From the NCBI GenBank assembly GCA_017307855.1, contig JAFKGD010000009.1, positions 62,001 through 126,000 of the forward strand: a stretch of 64,000 nucleotides of DNA, given 5' to 3'. The stretch comes from Burkholderiales bacterium (GTDB taxonomy: Bacteria > Pseudomonadota > Gammaproteobacteria > Burkholderiales > Burkholderiaceae_C). Positions 1 to 6,673 of this stretch are shown piece by piece. The position numbers and the translations under genes are program-made. Position 1 is the first letter of the stretch; each line of letters begins with the position of its first letter. The notes beneath the pieces are model-generated. The model did no database searches and had not been told where the DNA came from. It worked only from the letters and a program-made list of their open reading frames with translations.

Positions 1-195
1 AATGACTTCGACGGCGCCCCGTTGGGTGTTCTGGTCGAGCTCAGCAAGGATGGCCGGTCGTGTGGCCGCCTTTCAGGCTCAGCCCGCGGCGGGGATCCGG
101 TGGCGGTCGAGCGCCTGTTCGCCAGGGCGGCGGAGTGGATCCGGGAGTATGAGCAGCGTCCGCACTCGGGACATACGGGCTTCGGGGAGTTGTAG
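1..195 (+). CDS. 3' end of an unidentified gene (partial, left edge)
   Basis: Frame 1 is open from the first base to a TAG at 193-195 and gives 64 residues of normal-looking protein, ending in a charged helix (WIREYEQRP) and HSGHTGFGEL. The other frames read as Arg/Ser-rich nonsense, which supports this one. The start lies outside the window. I do not recognise the family. Its position before a phage-type DUF2335 gene suggests it is the last gene of a prophage late operon, but that is inference. Confidence 0.5.
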   Translation, partial: NDFDGAPLGVLVELSKDGRSCGRLSGSARGGDPVAVERLFARAAEWIREYEQRPHSGHTGFGEL

Positions 196-259
196 GGCCT
201 GAGGAAGCTGAGGGAGCGGGCTGGGAGGCAGGCGGGGTGATCCTGCCGGGCCCGGCGAC

Positions 260-637
260 CTAACTCTTGGTGACGAACTTCCCGATCAGCGCCGTGACAG
301 GCACGCTGACAACCGCGATGGCTACCGCCGTGTGACCGAGTATTGCCAAGTAGACGGCAGCGGCTATAGCAACCAGCGTGATGACACCGCCAAGTATCTT
401 GCCGCCGATGACATCAGCGACTTCGGCTCTGAAGGACCTCCGATCCATCGCAATCCGGTGCGCCTGTTCAACCTCAACGAGCTTCATGATGCGCTCGGCC
501 CCATCAGGGATGATGTCGTTGAATTGGCTGAGTGCGCCAGGCGGCGGGAGGGGCCCAGACCACTCCGCCGATACAAGGGAGCCTGCCCGAGGTGGGCTAG
601 CTGGATTCGCGGGTGCTGGCGGCGGCTTTTTTGCCAT
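260..637 (-). CDS. DUF2335 family predicted membrane protein (phage-associated)
   Basis: A 125-residue protein with the DUF2335 layout. A Pro-rich N-terminus is followed by the recognisable block around residues 38-60 (FNDIIPDGAERIMKLVEVEQ, then AHRI), a basic/acidic helix, and a hydrophobic C-terminal hairpin at about residues 80-120 that should form two membrane segments. The family is common in prophages and some chromosomes and has no established function. The ATG follows a GAGA motif and overlaps the end of the upstream small gene by 41 nt, so the two are probably translationally coupled. It is transcribed against the long phage operon, as accessory (lysogenic-conversion) genes often are. 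Confidence 0.75.
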   Translation of the reverse strand: MAKKPPPAPANPASPPRAGSLVSAEWSGPLPPPGALSQFNDIIPDGAERIMKLVEVEQAHRIAMDRRSFRAEVADVIGGKILGGVITLVAIAAAVYLAILGHTAVAIAVVSVPVTALIGKFVTKS

Positions 638-803
638 TCTCGCGCTTCATCACCAAGCGGAAGCTGTCCCCCACACGATTCACGTCGCCCCGGATCCGAT
701 CAAGATCAGATCCCGCGACCCGCGTGAAATCATGCGCGCCAATCAGTGTCGCCGGCAAGGCCACGCCCGCAAGGATGGCCGAGAGCAGTGATTTTCTGCG
801 CAT
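597..803 (-). CDS. small secreted or membrane-anchored hypothetical protein
   Basis: A 68-residue product. The ATG at 803 is chosen because AAGGAGAAA sits just upstream of it; a start further upstream would add 16 basic residues and has no such site. The N-terminus MRRKSLLSAILAGVALPATL is a basic plus hydrophobic signal or anchor segment. The rest is charged, rich in Arg, Asp and Lys, and ends in a Lys/Ser-rich tail. There is no lipobox Cys. It lies upstream of and overlaps the DUF2335 gene, so both likely form a two-gene leftward transcript. Function unknown. Confidence 0.6.
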   Translation of the reverse strand: MRRKSLLSAILAGVALPATLIGAHDFTRVAGSDLDRIRGDVNRVGDSFRLVMKRENGKKAAASTRESS

Positions 804-882
804 CGTTTTTCTCCTTGATCGTGTTGCTTTTACTGCGGCAAATTTTCGCATTGGTCTGAGAGTATCCCACAGCGTTTGTTTA

Positions 883-934
883 CGTATACGCGGAATAGTC
901 TGATTTCTGGACTTCTATTGTGGTTTCCAGAAAT
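883..934. promoter_or_regulatory. palindromes in the divergent intergenic region
   Basis: Between the leftward gene starting at 803 and the rightward gene at 1028 lie a perfect 8-bp palindrome CGTATACG (883-890) and a 9-bp inverted repeat, ATTTCTGGA (903-911) and TCCAGAAAT (926-934), separated by 14 bp. No T-tract follows, so an operator is more likely than a terminator. The cognate regulator is not evident in the window. Confidence 0.4.
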
Positions 935-1027
935 GATCTTGGTGTTGCGTATTCTGATTGCCGTGAGATTCTGTGGTTCCCGTTGCGACTGTACTACCGT
1001 GATGATTTTGCAATTGATTGCACGCCG

Positions 1028-1273
1028 ATGCCCAGCAAACCCACCCTCTCCGCCCGCCAGCTCCAGGCCCTGATCCGTGAGCGGATAGACGCCTATCCGG
1101 ACCTGGCCGGGAAGCCATCGGACGTAGACCAGGGCGTGGCCTGGATGGACCCTCGCGGCACAGGCGGGCCGAACTGGACTGTCCCCCGACGCTCAGATCC
1201 TGACCGCTACAGCGTGACCGTGGCCAGGATCATCAGGGACGTGCAGCGAGAGTACGACCTGGATACGGACTGA
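1028..1273 (+). CDS. small hypothetical phage protein
   Basis: An 81-residue protein starting MPSKPTLSARQLQALIRERI. An in-frame extension upstream exists but reads through the palindromic control region and is less convincing. There is a conserved-looking central WMDPRGTGGPNWTVPRR stretch and a C-terminal amphipathic helix (VARIIRDVQREYDL). No clear Shine-Dalgarno sequence precedes the ATG, so the start is uncertain. It ends just before a good intrinsic terminator, which supports it as an expressed single-gene unit. Function unknown. Confidence 0.55.
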   Translation: MPSKPTLSARQLQALIRERIDAYPDLAGKPSDVDQGVAWMDPRGTGGPNWTVPRRSDPDRYSVTVARIIRDVQREYDLDTD

Positions 1274-1292
1274 TCCGACCACCCCCCACCAC

Positions 1293-1313
1293 GCCGCCTC
1301 CGGGCGGCTTTTT
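1293..1313 (+). terminator. intrinsic terminator
   Basis: Stem GCCGCC (1293-1298) and GGCGGC (1303-1308) with a 4-nt loop, followed directly by TTTTT (1309-1313). It lies 20 nt downstream of the rightward gene ending at 1273 and abuts the stop codon of the convergent small membrane gene. Confidence 0.8.
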
Positions 1314-1537
1314 CATTGCCCTGGCGCGGGCGGCTTCTTCGGTAGCTGCAGCAGCGCGAGCCACAGGCCAACTGCCACCCCGGCAAGATCCAGCGGCGCG
1401 TAGGCCAGCTGGCCCAGAGCGACAGCAACGACCGACATCACCGCTGCGGTGATCAGCACAGCCTTCTTCGTCGGCCAGAGCTGACCGGCTATGAGCACCG
1501 GCAGCCCGTGGGCCAGCGCATAGAGCAAAGCGAACAT
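1313..1537 (-). CDS. small two- or three-helix membrane protein
   Basis: A 74-residue, strongly hydrophobic protein with about three candidate membrane segments (ALLYALAHGLPVLIAG; AVLITAAVMSVVAVALGQLA; PLDLAGVAVGLWLALLQL) and a short basic/Pro-rich tail. The ATG at 1537 is preferred over a TTG two codons upstream because GGAGG lies 6 nt before it. It is divergent from the phage early operon and next to the operator-like repeats. That is a typical place for an immunity or superinfection-exclusion gene, but no homology supports that role. Confidence 0.65.
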   Translation of the reverse strand: MFALLYALAHGLPVLIAGQLWPTKKAVLITAAVMSVVAVALGQLAYAPLDLAGVAVGLWLALLQLPKKPPAPGQ

Positions 1538-1623
1538 TCCCAACCTCCAGTGTGTGCAGTGAGTGTGCGCCTGCAGGAGTCGCGGGGCAATGAGGTAGTT
1601 CGTTTGCTGTTCGCGAATGGCGG

Positions 1624-1649
1624 ATGACCGTTAATGACCGACTGGTCAT
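1624..1649. promoter_or_regulatory. operator-like ATGACC repeats in the early control region
   Basis: ATGACCG occurs at 1624-1630 and again at 1634-1640. The second copy forms an inverted repeat with GGTCAT (1644-1649), giving ATGACC-GACT-GGTCAT. The cluster lies in the 219-bp gap between the leftward membrane gene (start 1537) and the rightward operon (start 1757). Spaced half-sites of this kind are typical of phage repressor binding. No repressor gene is seen nearby. Confidence 0.45.
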
Positions 1650-1680
1650 AAAAAACACAAGAATTTCTCGCTAGTTTTTC

Positions 1681-1709
1681 TTGCATTACTAGATTGTCTT
1701 GTGCACAAT
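1681..1709 (+). promoter_or_regulatory. putative phage early promoter with overlapping palindrome
   Basis: TTGCAT (1681-1686), a 17-bp spacer, then CACAAT (1704-1709) gives a sigma70-type -35/-10 pair pointing into the rightward operon, whose first start codon is at 1757. The perfect palindrome TTGTGCACAA (1699-1708) overlaps the -10, so a bound protein would block transcription. A CTAGT/ACTAG inverted repeat (1671-1675, 1688-1692) lies across the -35 region. Confidence 0.45.
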
Positions 1710-1756
1710 TCCCTCCATGCGCTCCACCCCGGAGCCAGTACATGGAAGGAAGAGGA

Positions 1757-2065
1757 ATGGACCACGGACTGCTGAATGTCCCGCTCGCGAAGCGAGGTGA
1801 CATTGACGCCCAGCTCGACGCCTACAGGGCTGAGCAAGCCCGCGTTGCGAATCGCACACGCAAGGCCGCAGCCCAAGCAACCGCCGAACTTCGCACGACG
1901 GCAAAGGCACTCGTCAAATCGATGAGTGATGAGCGGATTGCAGAGTTGGCTCAGAAGCTCAAGAGCACTCCCGCGCAGGTTCGCCGGCTCCTGATGAGCA
2001 ACGCGCACTGGATGCCTCAGGTGGTCATTGCCACGGCAGTTGCCGATTCGGGCGGCGCAGCATGA
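1757..2065 (+). CDS. hypothetical protein, first gene of phage early operon
   Basis: A 102-residue, largely helical, Ala/Arg/Lys-rich protein. It has a charged central region (RAEQARVANRTRKAAAQATA) and a C-terminal part (DERIAELAQKLKSTPAQVRR) that resembles a small helix-turn-helix. The ATG at 1757 follows GGAAGAGGA, a strong ribosome-binding site, so the upstream in-frame ATGs were rejected. As the first gene behind the putative early promoter it could be a regulator, but there is no convincing family match. Its stop overlaps the next start (ATGA). Confidence 0.65.
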   Translation: MDHGLLNVPLAKRGDIDAQLDAYRAEQARVANRTRKAAAQATAELRTTAKALVKSMSDERIAELAQKLKSTPAQVRRLLMSNAHWMPQVVIATAVADSGGAA

Positions 2066-2394
2066 CCCACGCCCTCACCCTAGACGCAGCAGACCAGTGC
2101 GACGCGGTAGCGGATCGTCTGGATCGTGAAGACCGTGCGCGCGCTGCACAGAAAGCCGCAGATCGCGAAGCCGCCAGCCACCAGTGGGACGAAGCCGTTC
2201 TTGCTTGGGATGTTGCCGCCAAGCTCGAAGGCGGGACTCTCTCCGAACAACTGGCCTACCACATCACCGATTGGGATCGTGTCTACACGGTCCTGATGCG
2301 TGGAGCCACCAATGGCGACTTCACCTGCAAGCGAATCCTGGCTGATGCCAAGGAGTCGTACATGCGCCAACACTCGTCGGGGGATGCAGCATGA
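2062..2394 (+). CDS. hypothetical phage protein
   Basis: 110 residues, acidic and Ala-rich at the N-terminus, with a long predicted helix (AVADRLDREDRARAAQKAAD). A Trp/Tyr-containing region (LAYHITDWDRVYTVLMRG) and a short charged tail follow. It overlaps the preceding and following genes by ATGA, the hallmark of a coupled phage operon. Family not recognised. Confidence 0.65.
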   Translation: MTHALTLDAADQCDAVADRLDREDRARAAQKAADREAASHQWDEAVLAWDVAAKLEGGTLSEQLAYHITDWDRVYTVLMRGATNGDFTCKRILADAKESYMRQHSSGDAA

Positions 2395-2699
2395 CCATGT
2401 ACTGCCCTGGTCACGGCGAAACTCTGCCGTGCAGCACCTGTGCTGACAACCTGGCCCGCCGCATCGAGCGTGAAGCTGCTGCCGAGCCGACGAAGGAATG
2501 GGGAAAGGCCGGCGCGATCCCGCTGGTGCCCGAGAACACCGAGGGCGCGATCTTCGAGAACGCCATCCGGCGCATGGGCGTTCACGCGGCCTGCGAGTGG
2601 TTCGGTTACCCGGCCCACCATGAGTTCACGGTGGACACGATCGCCGTGCTGCGCGAGCGCTCCGAGCAGGCTCAGGCGGCCACCGGGGGTGCCGCATGA
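2391..2699 (+). CDS. hypothetical phage protein with N-terminal Cys/His cluster
   Basis: 102 residues. The N-terminus MTMYCPGHGETLPCSTC carries three Cys and one His that could bind a metal, like a small zinc knuckle. The rest has an acidic region and a C-terminal helix. Start and stop both overlap neighbours by ATGA. Function unknown; a nucleic-acid-binding or structural zinc role would be a guess. Confidence 0.65.
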   Translation: MTMYCPGHGETLPCSTCADNLARRIEREAAAEPTKEWGKAGAIPLVPENTEGAIFENAIRRMGVHAACEWFGYPAHHEFTVDTIAVLRERSEQAQAATGGAA

Positions 2700-2890
2700 C
2701 CGTCCTCCGCAACTCCGCTTGGACTGGCCGCGCCCCTCGCACTCTCGAAGGCGCATTCGGCCCTCACACCAGCAAGAACATCGTCCCGATGGCTGATCCC
2801 GTTCACCCGCGTGACCGGATCGTCATGGTGGCTTCGGCAGTTGCAGCCTTCGTGCTGGGCGCGCTGATGCTGCTGGAGGTGGTGGTATGA
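2696..2890 (+). CDS. small single-pass membrane protein
   Basis: 64 residues. A polar, Arg-rich N-terminal half is followed by one hydrophobic C-terminal helix (IVMVASAVAAFVLGALMLLE), so a tail-anchored topology is likely. It is coupled by ATGA overlaps to the genes before and after. It is one of several phage micro-membrane proteins in this operon; function unknown. Confidence 0.6.
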   Translation: MTVLRNSAWTGRAPRTLEGAFGPHTSKNIVPMADPVHPRDRIVMVASAVAAFVLGALMLLEVVV

Positions 2891-3093
2891 CCCGCCGCTT
2901 CAAGCTCTTCCGCTACTTCCGTGAGCGCGGACTCACGCTCTGGGACAGCCTCAACTACAGCGAGCTGATTGACGTCGTTCTGTACTTCGTTCTGTTCGCC
3001 GCTGTGGTCGTCCTTCTTCACGCATTCCTGATCTTCACGCCTTGGGGCAATGCCTTCTTGGTGTGGATAGACGGGGGCCAATTTTCTATCTGA
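2887..3093 (+). CDS. small membrane protein
   Basis: 68 residues. A basic N-terminus (MTRRFKLFRYFRERGLTLWD) is followed by a long hydrophobic segment (VVLYFVLFAAVVVLLHAFLI) and a short Trp/Gly-rich tail. The basic N-terminus predicts N-in topology. The start overlaps the previous stop. It immediately precedes the recombination module. No family recognised. Confidence 0.6.
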   Translation: MTRRFKLFRYFRERGLTLWDSLNYSELIDVVLYFVLFAAVVVLLHAFLIFTPWGNAFLVWIDGGQFSI

Positions 3094-3100
3094 GGTTCAC

Positions 3101-3859
3101 ATGAACGCTGTTGTCGAACGTCCGCCCGAGGCTTTGGCCGTGCGCACGGAATCCGCCACCCTCACCCAGGCCATCATCGCCGCCGCCAACGACCCGACCG
3201 TCAACGTCGAGAAGATGGAGCGCCTGCTGTCCATGCACGAACGCATCGCTGCCCGTGACGCTGAACAGCAGTTCAACGCCGCCATGGTGGCCGCCCAGTC
3301 CGGCATGGGGCGGGTGTCGGCCGATGCCGTGAACCCGCAGACGCGTAGCCGGTACGCGACCTATGCGCAGCTCGACCGCACGCTGCGCCCGGTCTATACC
3401 GCGAACGGCTTTTCGCTGAGCTTCAACGCCGGCACGGATGGTCCTGAGGGTTACGTGCGAGTGGTCTGCTACGTCTCCCACTCCGCCGGCCACACGCGCA
3501 CCTACCAGTGTGACATGCCGGCCGATGGCAAGGGAGCCAAGGGCAACGACGTGATGACCAAAACGCACGCCTCTGGCTCCGCCATGTCCTATGGTATGCG
3601 CTACTTGTTGAAGCTGATCTTCAACGTCGCCATCGGCGAGGACGATGACGACGGCAACGATGCGGGCGGTGAGTCGCTGATTCAGCAGTGGGCGAGCAAG
3701 GTCGCCCAAGCGAACGACGAGGACGCCCTGCGCGCTGTCATGAAGGATGGCGTCAAAGCCTTCCAGGCTGCGCGCGACCGGGCTGGTTACGCCGAGTTTG
3801 CCAAGGCCGTGAAAGAGCGCGGCGCAGCACTCAAGACCTCAGGGGGCGCCAATGCTTGA
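3101..3859 (+). CDS. ERF family single-strand annealing protein
   Basis: 252 residues matching the ERF superfamily of phage recombinases, which pair complementary single strands and work with an exonuclease in phage recombination and replication restart. Supporting features are an N-terminal helical region with EKMERLLSMHERIAARDAEQ, a central core with SRYATYAQLDRTLRPVYTAN then FSLSF, and the MSYGMRYLLKLIFNVAIGED block ending in an acidic patch (EDDDDGND). The C-terminal about 70 residues are a variable helical tail. It starts 8 nt after the previous stop with GAGG just before the ATG. The exonuclease start overlaps its stop by 8 nt, so annealing protein and exonuclease are coupled. Confidence 0.88.
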   Translation: MNAVVERPPEALAVRTESATLTQAIIAAANDPTVNVEKMERLLSMHERIAARDAEQQFNAAMVAAQSGMGRVSADAVNPQTRSRYATYAQLDRTLRPVYTANGFSLSFNAGTDGPEGYVRVVCYVSHSAGHTRTYQCDMPADGKGAKGNDVMTKTHASGSAMSYGMRYLLKLIFNVAIGEDDDDGNDAGGESLIQQWASKVAQANDEDALRAVMKDGVKAFQAARDRAGYAEFAKAVKERGAALKTSGGANA

Positions 3860-4508
3860 CATCCGCTTCCGCTGCTCCAGCCTCGGCCGTCTGATGACCG
3901 AGCCGAAGACGAAGGCCGAGGGCATCTTGTCCGTTGGCGCCAAGACCTACATCCGCGAGCTGGCCCAACAATCCATCTTCAGTGTCGATTTCGAGTTCTC
4001 CAGCAAGGAGACGCGCAAAGGCACTGAGGTGGAGGGCGATTCGATTGCCCTACTCAACGAGGTGCGCGGCCTGTCGCTGGTGAAGAACACCGAGCGCAAG
4101 ACCAACGACTGGATTACGGGCGAGTGTGACCTGTACGACGCCGAGCGTCGCCGGGGGCATGACCTGAAATCCTCGTGGTCGCTGTCCACCTTCCCTGCCT
4201 GGCCCATCGACGGCGAGGACAAGGGCTACGACTGGCAGATGCGCGGCTACATGTGGCTGTGGGACGCCGACGAGTGGGAAATCAACTATGCCCTGGTTGA
4301 CACGCCCGACGAGCTGATCGGCTACGAGCCTATTGCCCTGCACGTCGTCTCGCACATCCCGGCGCACCACCGCCTGACCACCATCTCCCTCAAGCGCGAC
4401 AAGGTCCTTGAGGACCGCATGGCCGAACGCTGCGCAGCCGCGCGCGAGTACTGGCACGAAGTCGTCCGCAACTTCGAGCAACTCCACCCCGAACCCTCTT
4501 TCGCTTAA
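3852..4508 (+). CDS. phage PD-(D/E)XK exonuclease (YqaJ/lambda-exonuclease type)
   Basis: 218 residues. The nuclease core is visible: Glu residues in KGTEVEGDS (about 59-61), D93 in ECDLYD, and the D-x-K motif at D104-K106 in HDLKSSWS. A Gln motif follows in YDWQMRGYMWL (Q129), as in YqaJ-like exonucleases. The expected activity is 5'-3' digestion of double-stranded ends, giving single strands for the ERF protein encoded just upstream. The start overlaps the erf stop, and a GGA-containing site and SSB follow. The exact subfamily was not determined. Confidence 0.82.
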   Translation: MLDIRFRCSSLGRLMTEPKTKAEGILSVGAKTYIRELAQQSIFSVDFEFSSKETRKGTEVEGDSIALLNEVRGLSLVKNTERKTNDWITGECDLYDAERRRGHDLKSSWSLSTFPAWPIDGEDKGYDWQMRGYMWLWDADEWEINYALVDTPDELIGYEPIALHVVSHIPAHHRLTTISLKRDKVLEDRMAERCAAAREYWHEVVRNFEQLHPEPSFA

Positions 4509-4515
4509 GGACACC

Positions 4516-4947
4516 ATGGCAAAACTCATCGGACTTTTCACCCTCGGCCGCGACGCGGAAGTGCGCGAGACCTCGGGCGGCGACCCCGTCGCCAATCTCT
4601 CTCTTGCCTACAACTACGGTCGAAAAGGTGCTGACGGAAAGCGACCGACTCAATGGGTCGAGGCATCGCTGTGGGGCGAGCGCGCGGAGAAGCTTGAGGA
4701 GTACCTGACCAAGGGCTCGCAGTTTCTTTTCGAGCTGGATGACCTGCACATCGAGACCTTCGAGCGCCGCGAAGGCGGACAGGGGCACAAGCTGGTGGCA
4801 CGCGTGGTGGACCTGGAATTCACCCGGGGCGGATCGCAAGACCGCGCGCCGGCTCCTGCACCGGCCCCGGCGAACCGTCGCGCACCCGCTCCCGCGCCGC
4901 GCCCCTCGTCCGGGTTCGACGACATGGACGACGACATCCCCTTCTGA
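4516..4947 (+). CDS. ssb: single-stranded DNA-binding protein (phage-encoded)
   Basis: 143 residues starting at ATG 4516 after TAAGGA; longer in-frame starts run back into the exonuclease gene and were rejected. The N-terminal about 110 residues are an OB-fold of SSB type (GRDAEVRETSGGDPVANLSL; WVEASLWGERAEKLEEYL; GSQFLFELDDLHIETFE). A Pro/Ala/Arg-rich linker follows. The acidic tip DDMDDDIPF is the classic SSB C-terminus that recruits partner proteins. It completes the recombination trio with ERF and exonuclease and is probably separate from the host ssb. Confidence 0.92.
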   Translation: MAKLIGLFTLGRDAEVRETSGGDPVANLSLAYNYGRKGADGKRPTQWVEASLWGERAEKLEEYLTKGSQFLFELDDLHIETFERREGGQGHKLVARVVDLEFTRGGSQDRAPAPAPAPANRRAPAPAPRPSSGFDDMDDDIPF

Positions 4948-4961
4948 CCAAGGAGCCCGAC

Positions 4962-5297
4962 ATGAGTGATGCAAAGCATGGGGTGAGGCATACGCCGGGG
5001 CCTTGGATGGCACATCAGCGGTCATCTGCTCCGATTGAGTACGGTCACTACGTCACAACCATCGACGGGCTGACTGTGTGCAACGTCAGCTATCAATTGC
5101 CCGTAAAGATTGACGGGCAGGCTGTCGAGGAAACTCGCATTGCAAACGCCCGATTGATCGCCGCCGCGCCTGAGCTTTTGGAAGCGCTTCTGTACTACCG
5201 CGACGAGTGTTCCGGCGAAGAGCCGAGCATCAGTGTTTTTCAGCAGATGCTTGAGCGCGCCATCTCCCGCGCTACCGGAGACAGTGATGAGCAGTGA
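4962..5297 (+). CDS. phage hypothetical protein (HTPGPW...NARLIAAAPELLEAL type)
   Basis: 111 residues with two hallmarks of a widespread uncharacterised phage family: HTPGPW near the N-terminus (about residues 10-15) and NARLIAAAPELLEALLYY in the second half. A clear AAGGAG lies 7 nt before the ATG. The C-terminus is a helix ending SRATGDSDEQ. The following gene overlaps it by 11 nt. The biochemical role of the family is unknown. Confidence 0.75.
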   Translation: MSDAKHGVRHTPGPWMAHQRSSAPIEYGHYVTTIDGLTVCNVSYQLPVKIDGQAVEETRIANARLIAAAPELLEALLYYRDECSGEEPSISVFQQMLERAISRATGDSDEQ

Positions 5298-5673
5298 ACT
5301 GATAACCAACCTTGGCGAAGAGATCGGCTTCTATGGAGCCACAGCGGCGAACTCTGGTGAGCTTGCGCCTCATGCGAACTTGCTCAAGGCGATGCGCGAC
5401 ATCGAAGCCGCCCTCCAAGAGTTGAGAGCAGAGAACGAGCGGTTGAAGCGCAACCGGGATATGTGGAAGGCGCAGGTCGCAGTCCAAGCCGACCAACTGA
5501 TGGTCATGCGGAAAGCGCTGGAGCCGTTCGCCAGATGCTGCGATGCGCAGGAGTCGTTGCCAGTTCGAAAAGGATGGGCAGACAGCGTTGCCGCCTTTAC
5601 CGGTCTCAATGGGCCAACCATGGGCCAGCTACGTGCCGCCCGCGCCTCTATTACGAAGGAGAAGAAGGAATGA
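5287..5673 (+). CDS. coiled-coil phage hypothetical protein
   Basis: 128 residues from ATG 5287 inside the end of the preceding gene. The central region (ALQELRAENERLKRNRDMWK) is a strong coiled coil, followed by a helix with MVMRKALEPFARCC and a C-terminal Ala/Arg-rich helix. The pattern of a coiled coil followed by an ALEPFA-like motif recurs in phage early genes of unknown function. The end overlaps the next ATG by ATGA. Confidence 0.65.
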   Translation: MSSELITNLGEEIGFYGATAANSGELAPHANLLKAMRDIEAALQELRAENERLKRNRDMWKAQVAVQADQLMVMRKALEPFARCCDAQESLPVRKGWADSVAAFTGLNGPTMGQLRAARASITKEKKE

Positions 5674-5891
5674 CTGAACCGACCACCTCCATGGATGCAG
5701 CAGCCCGGCGAATTCAGGCCGCGCGCGATAGCGCCGATCTGAGCAATCACCGTGAGCGGCTGGTTTGGCTTTCTGGTAGCCGACCCGTGTGGTCGGATGG
5801 CACCCCGGTGGATGCCCACACTCGGCATGCGCTCATCGCGCAAAGCGAATCGGTCGTTGCCCGCCTTACCGCTCAGGAGCGCATGCAATGA
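5670..5891 (+). CDS. small hypothetical phage protein
   Basis: 73 residues from ATG 5670, with AAGGAGAAGAAGGA directly upstream; longer in-frame extensions lie in the previous gene. The product is charged and helical (AAARRIQAARDSADL; LIAQSESVVARLTAQERMQ). It is coupled to both neighbours by 4-nt overlaps. No family recognised. Confidence 0.6.
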   Translation: MTEPTTSMDAAARRIQAARDSADLSNHRERLVWLSGSRPVWSDGTPVDAHTRHALIAQSESVVARLTAQERMQ

Positions 5892-6577
5892 CCAATGACG
5901 GGAATCAAGCTGAGCGCTTGCTGTTTGAAGCAGACGCATCCCCGATGGGGTTTGATCTGGCGCGCGGCTCGGCCGTCGTGCAATCGCTTACCCCTGAACC
6001 TTGGTCCGAGTATGCCGACAACAACACAGGCCACCGCTGGGCTGGCTGGCTCGCCCGCGCCGCCACATCCCCGCAGGCCGCGCCAGTGGTGCCGAGCCAC
6101 CTGTTCGGCGCGTTGTGCCATGCGCGGGACATCGTGAAAAGCCGAACGATCTGGAAGGCCGGCACCCCTAGTGCGGATCATGCGGAAGCGGTGCTGGCTG
6201 ACCTTGACGCAATCATCACGGCAAACCGCCCATCTCCCGATGCAGTGCAGGCAGCACCCGCGCCCGAGGCCATCACCCAAACCACCAAGGAGAAAGCATG
6301 TACCAAAGATTGCGCATCCGCTGCGAAGTGTGCGGCTGGCTCGGCGGCCACGACTATGGCTGTCCGCTCGACCCCTACAACCCCTGACGCGGCATCCCCC
6401 GCTGTCGATCCGGTGCGGGAGGCGCTGGAGAAGGATGCGGAGCGTTGGCGCTGGATCACGGAAGACCACGCAGACCGAGCCACGCGCGAGGCATGCCGCG
6501 AGCTGATCGATCGCCTTCCGACGATGAGCTACAGCGCGGCCTGTGAAGCCATCGACCGCCTCTCCACTAAAGACTGA
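5888..6577 (+). CDS. modular phage hypothetical protein
   Basis: 229 residues from ATG 5888, overlapping the previous stop. It reads as two small domains joined by a low-complexity linker. The N-terminal part (about 1-90) has the GHRWAGWLARAA type motif. An Ala/Thr/Pro-rich linker spans about 115-175. The C-terminal domain (EALEKDAERWRWI...CEAIDRL) is related to the ends of the products encoded at 8124 and 8931. The linker is overlapped out of frame by a plausible 29-codon gene (6298-6387), so this long frame may be a fusion of two originally separate genes. Confidence 0.6.
   Translation: MTNDGNQAERLLFEADASPMGFDLARGSAVVQSLTPEPWSEYADNNTGHRWAGWLARAATSPQAAPVVPSHLFGALCHARDIVKSRTIWKAGTPSADHAEAVLADLDAIITANRPSPDAVQAAPAPEAITQTTKEKACTKDCASAAKCAAGSAATTMAVRSTPTTPDAASPAVDPVREALEKDAERWRWITEDHADRATREACRELIDRLPTMSYSAACEAIDRLSTKD
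6298..6387 (+). CDS. nested micro-ORF encoding a Cys-pair (zinc-knuckle-like) peptide
   Basis: A 29-residue peptide starting MYQRLRIRCEVCGWLGG. It contains CEVC and then GHDYGCP, so three Cys and a His are spaced as in small zinc-binding knuckles. AAGGAGAAAGC immediately before its ATG is one of the best ribosome-binding sites in the region. It lies entirely inside, and out of frame with, the linker of the gene at 5888-6577. The combined SD and Cys pattern suggests it is translated; no homologue can be named. Confidence 0.5.
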   Translation: MYQRLRIRCEVCGWLGGHDYGCPLDPYNP

Positions 6578-6672
6578 TGACCGCCGCCACCGCCCTTGCC
6601 TGGGCCGTTATCGGCCTCGTCGTTGCCCTGCTGATCGTGTGGGGCTGCTGTTCACTTATCTCTGGGAAATGA
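6577..6672 (+). CDS. 31-residue single-pass membrane micro-protein
   Basis: The ATG overlaps the previous TGA (TGATGA), and the stop is one base before the next ATG. The peptide is one hydrophobic helix (WAVIGLVVALLIVWGCC) with a short polar N-terminus and SLISGK tail. Holins and other phage micro-membrane proteins can look like this, but the early-operon location and tiny size leave the function open. Confidence 0.5.
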   Translation: MTAATALAWAVIGLVVALLIVWGCCSLISGK

Positions 6673-6673
6673 C

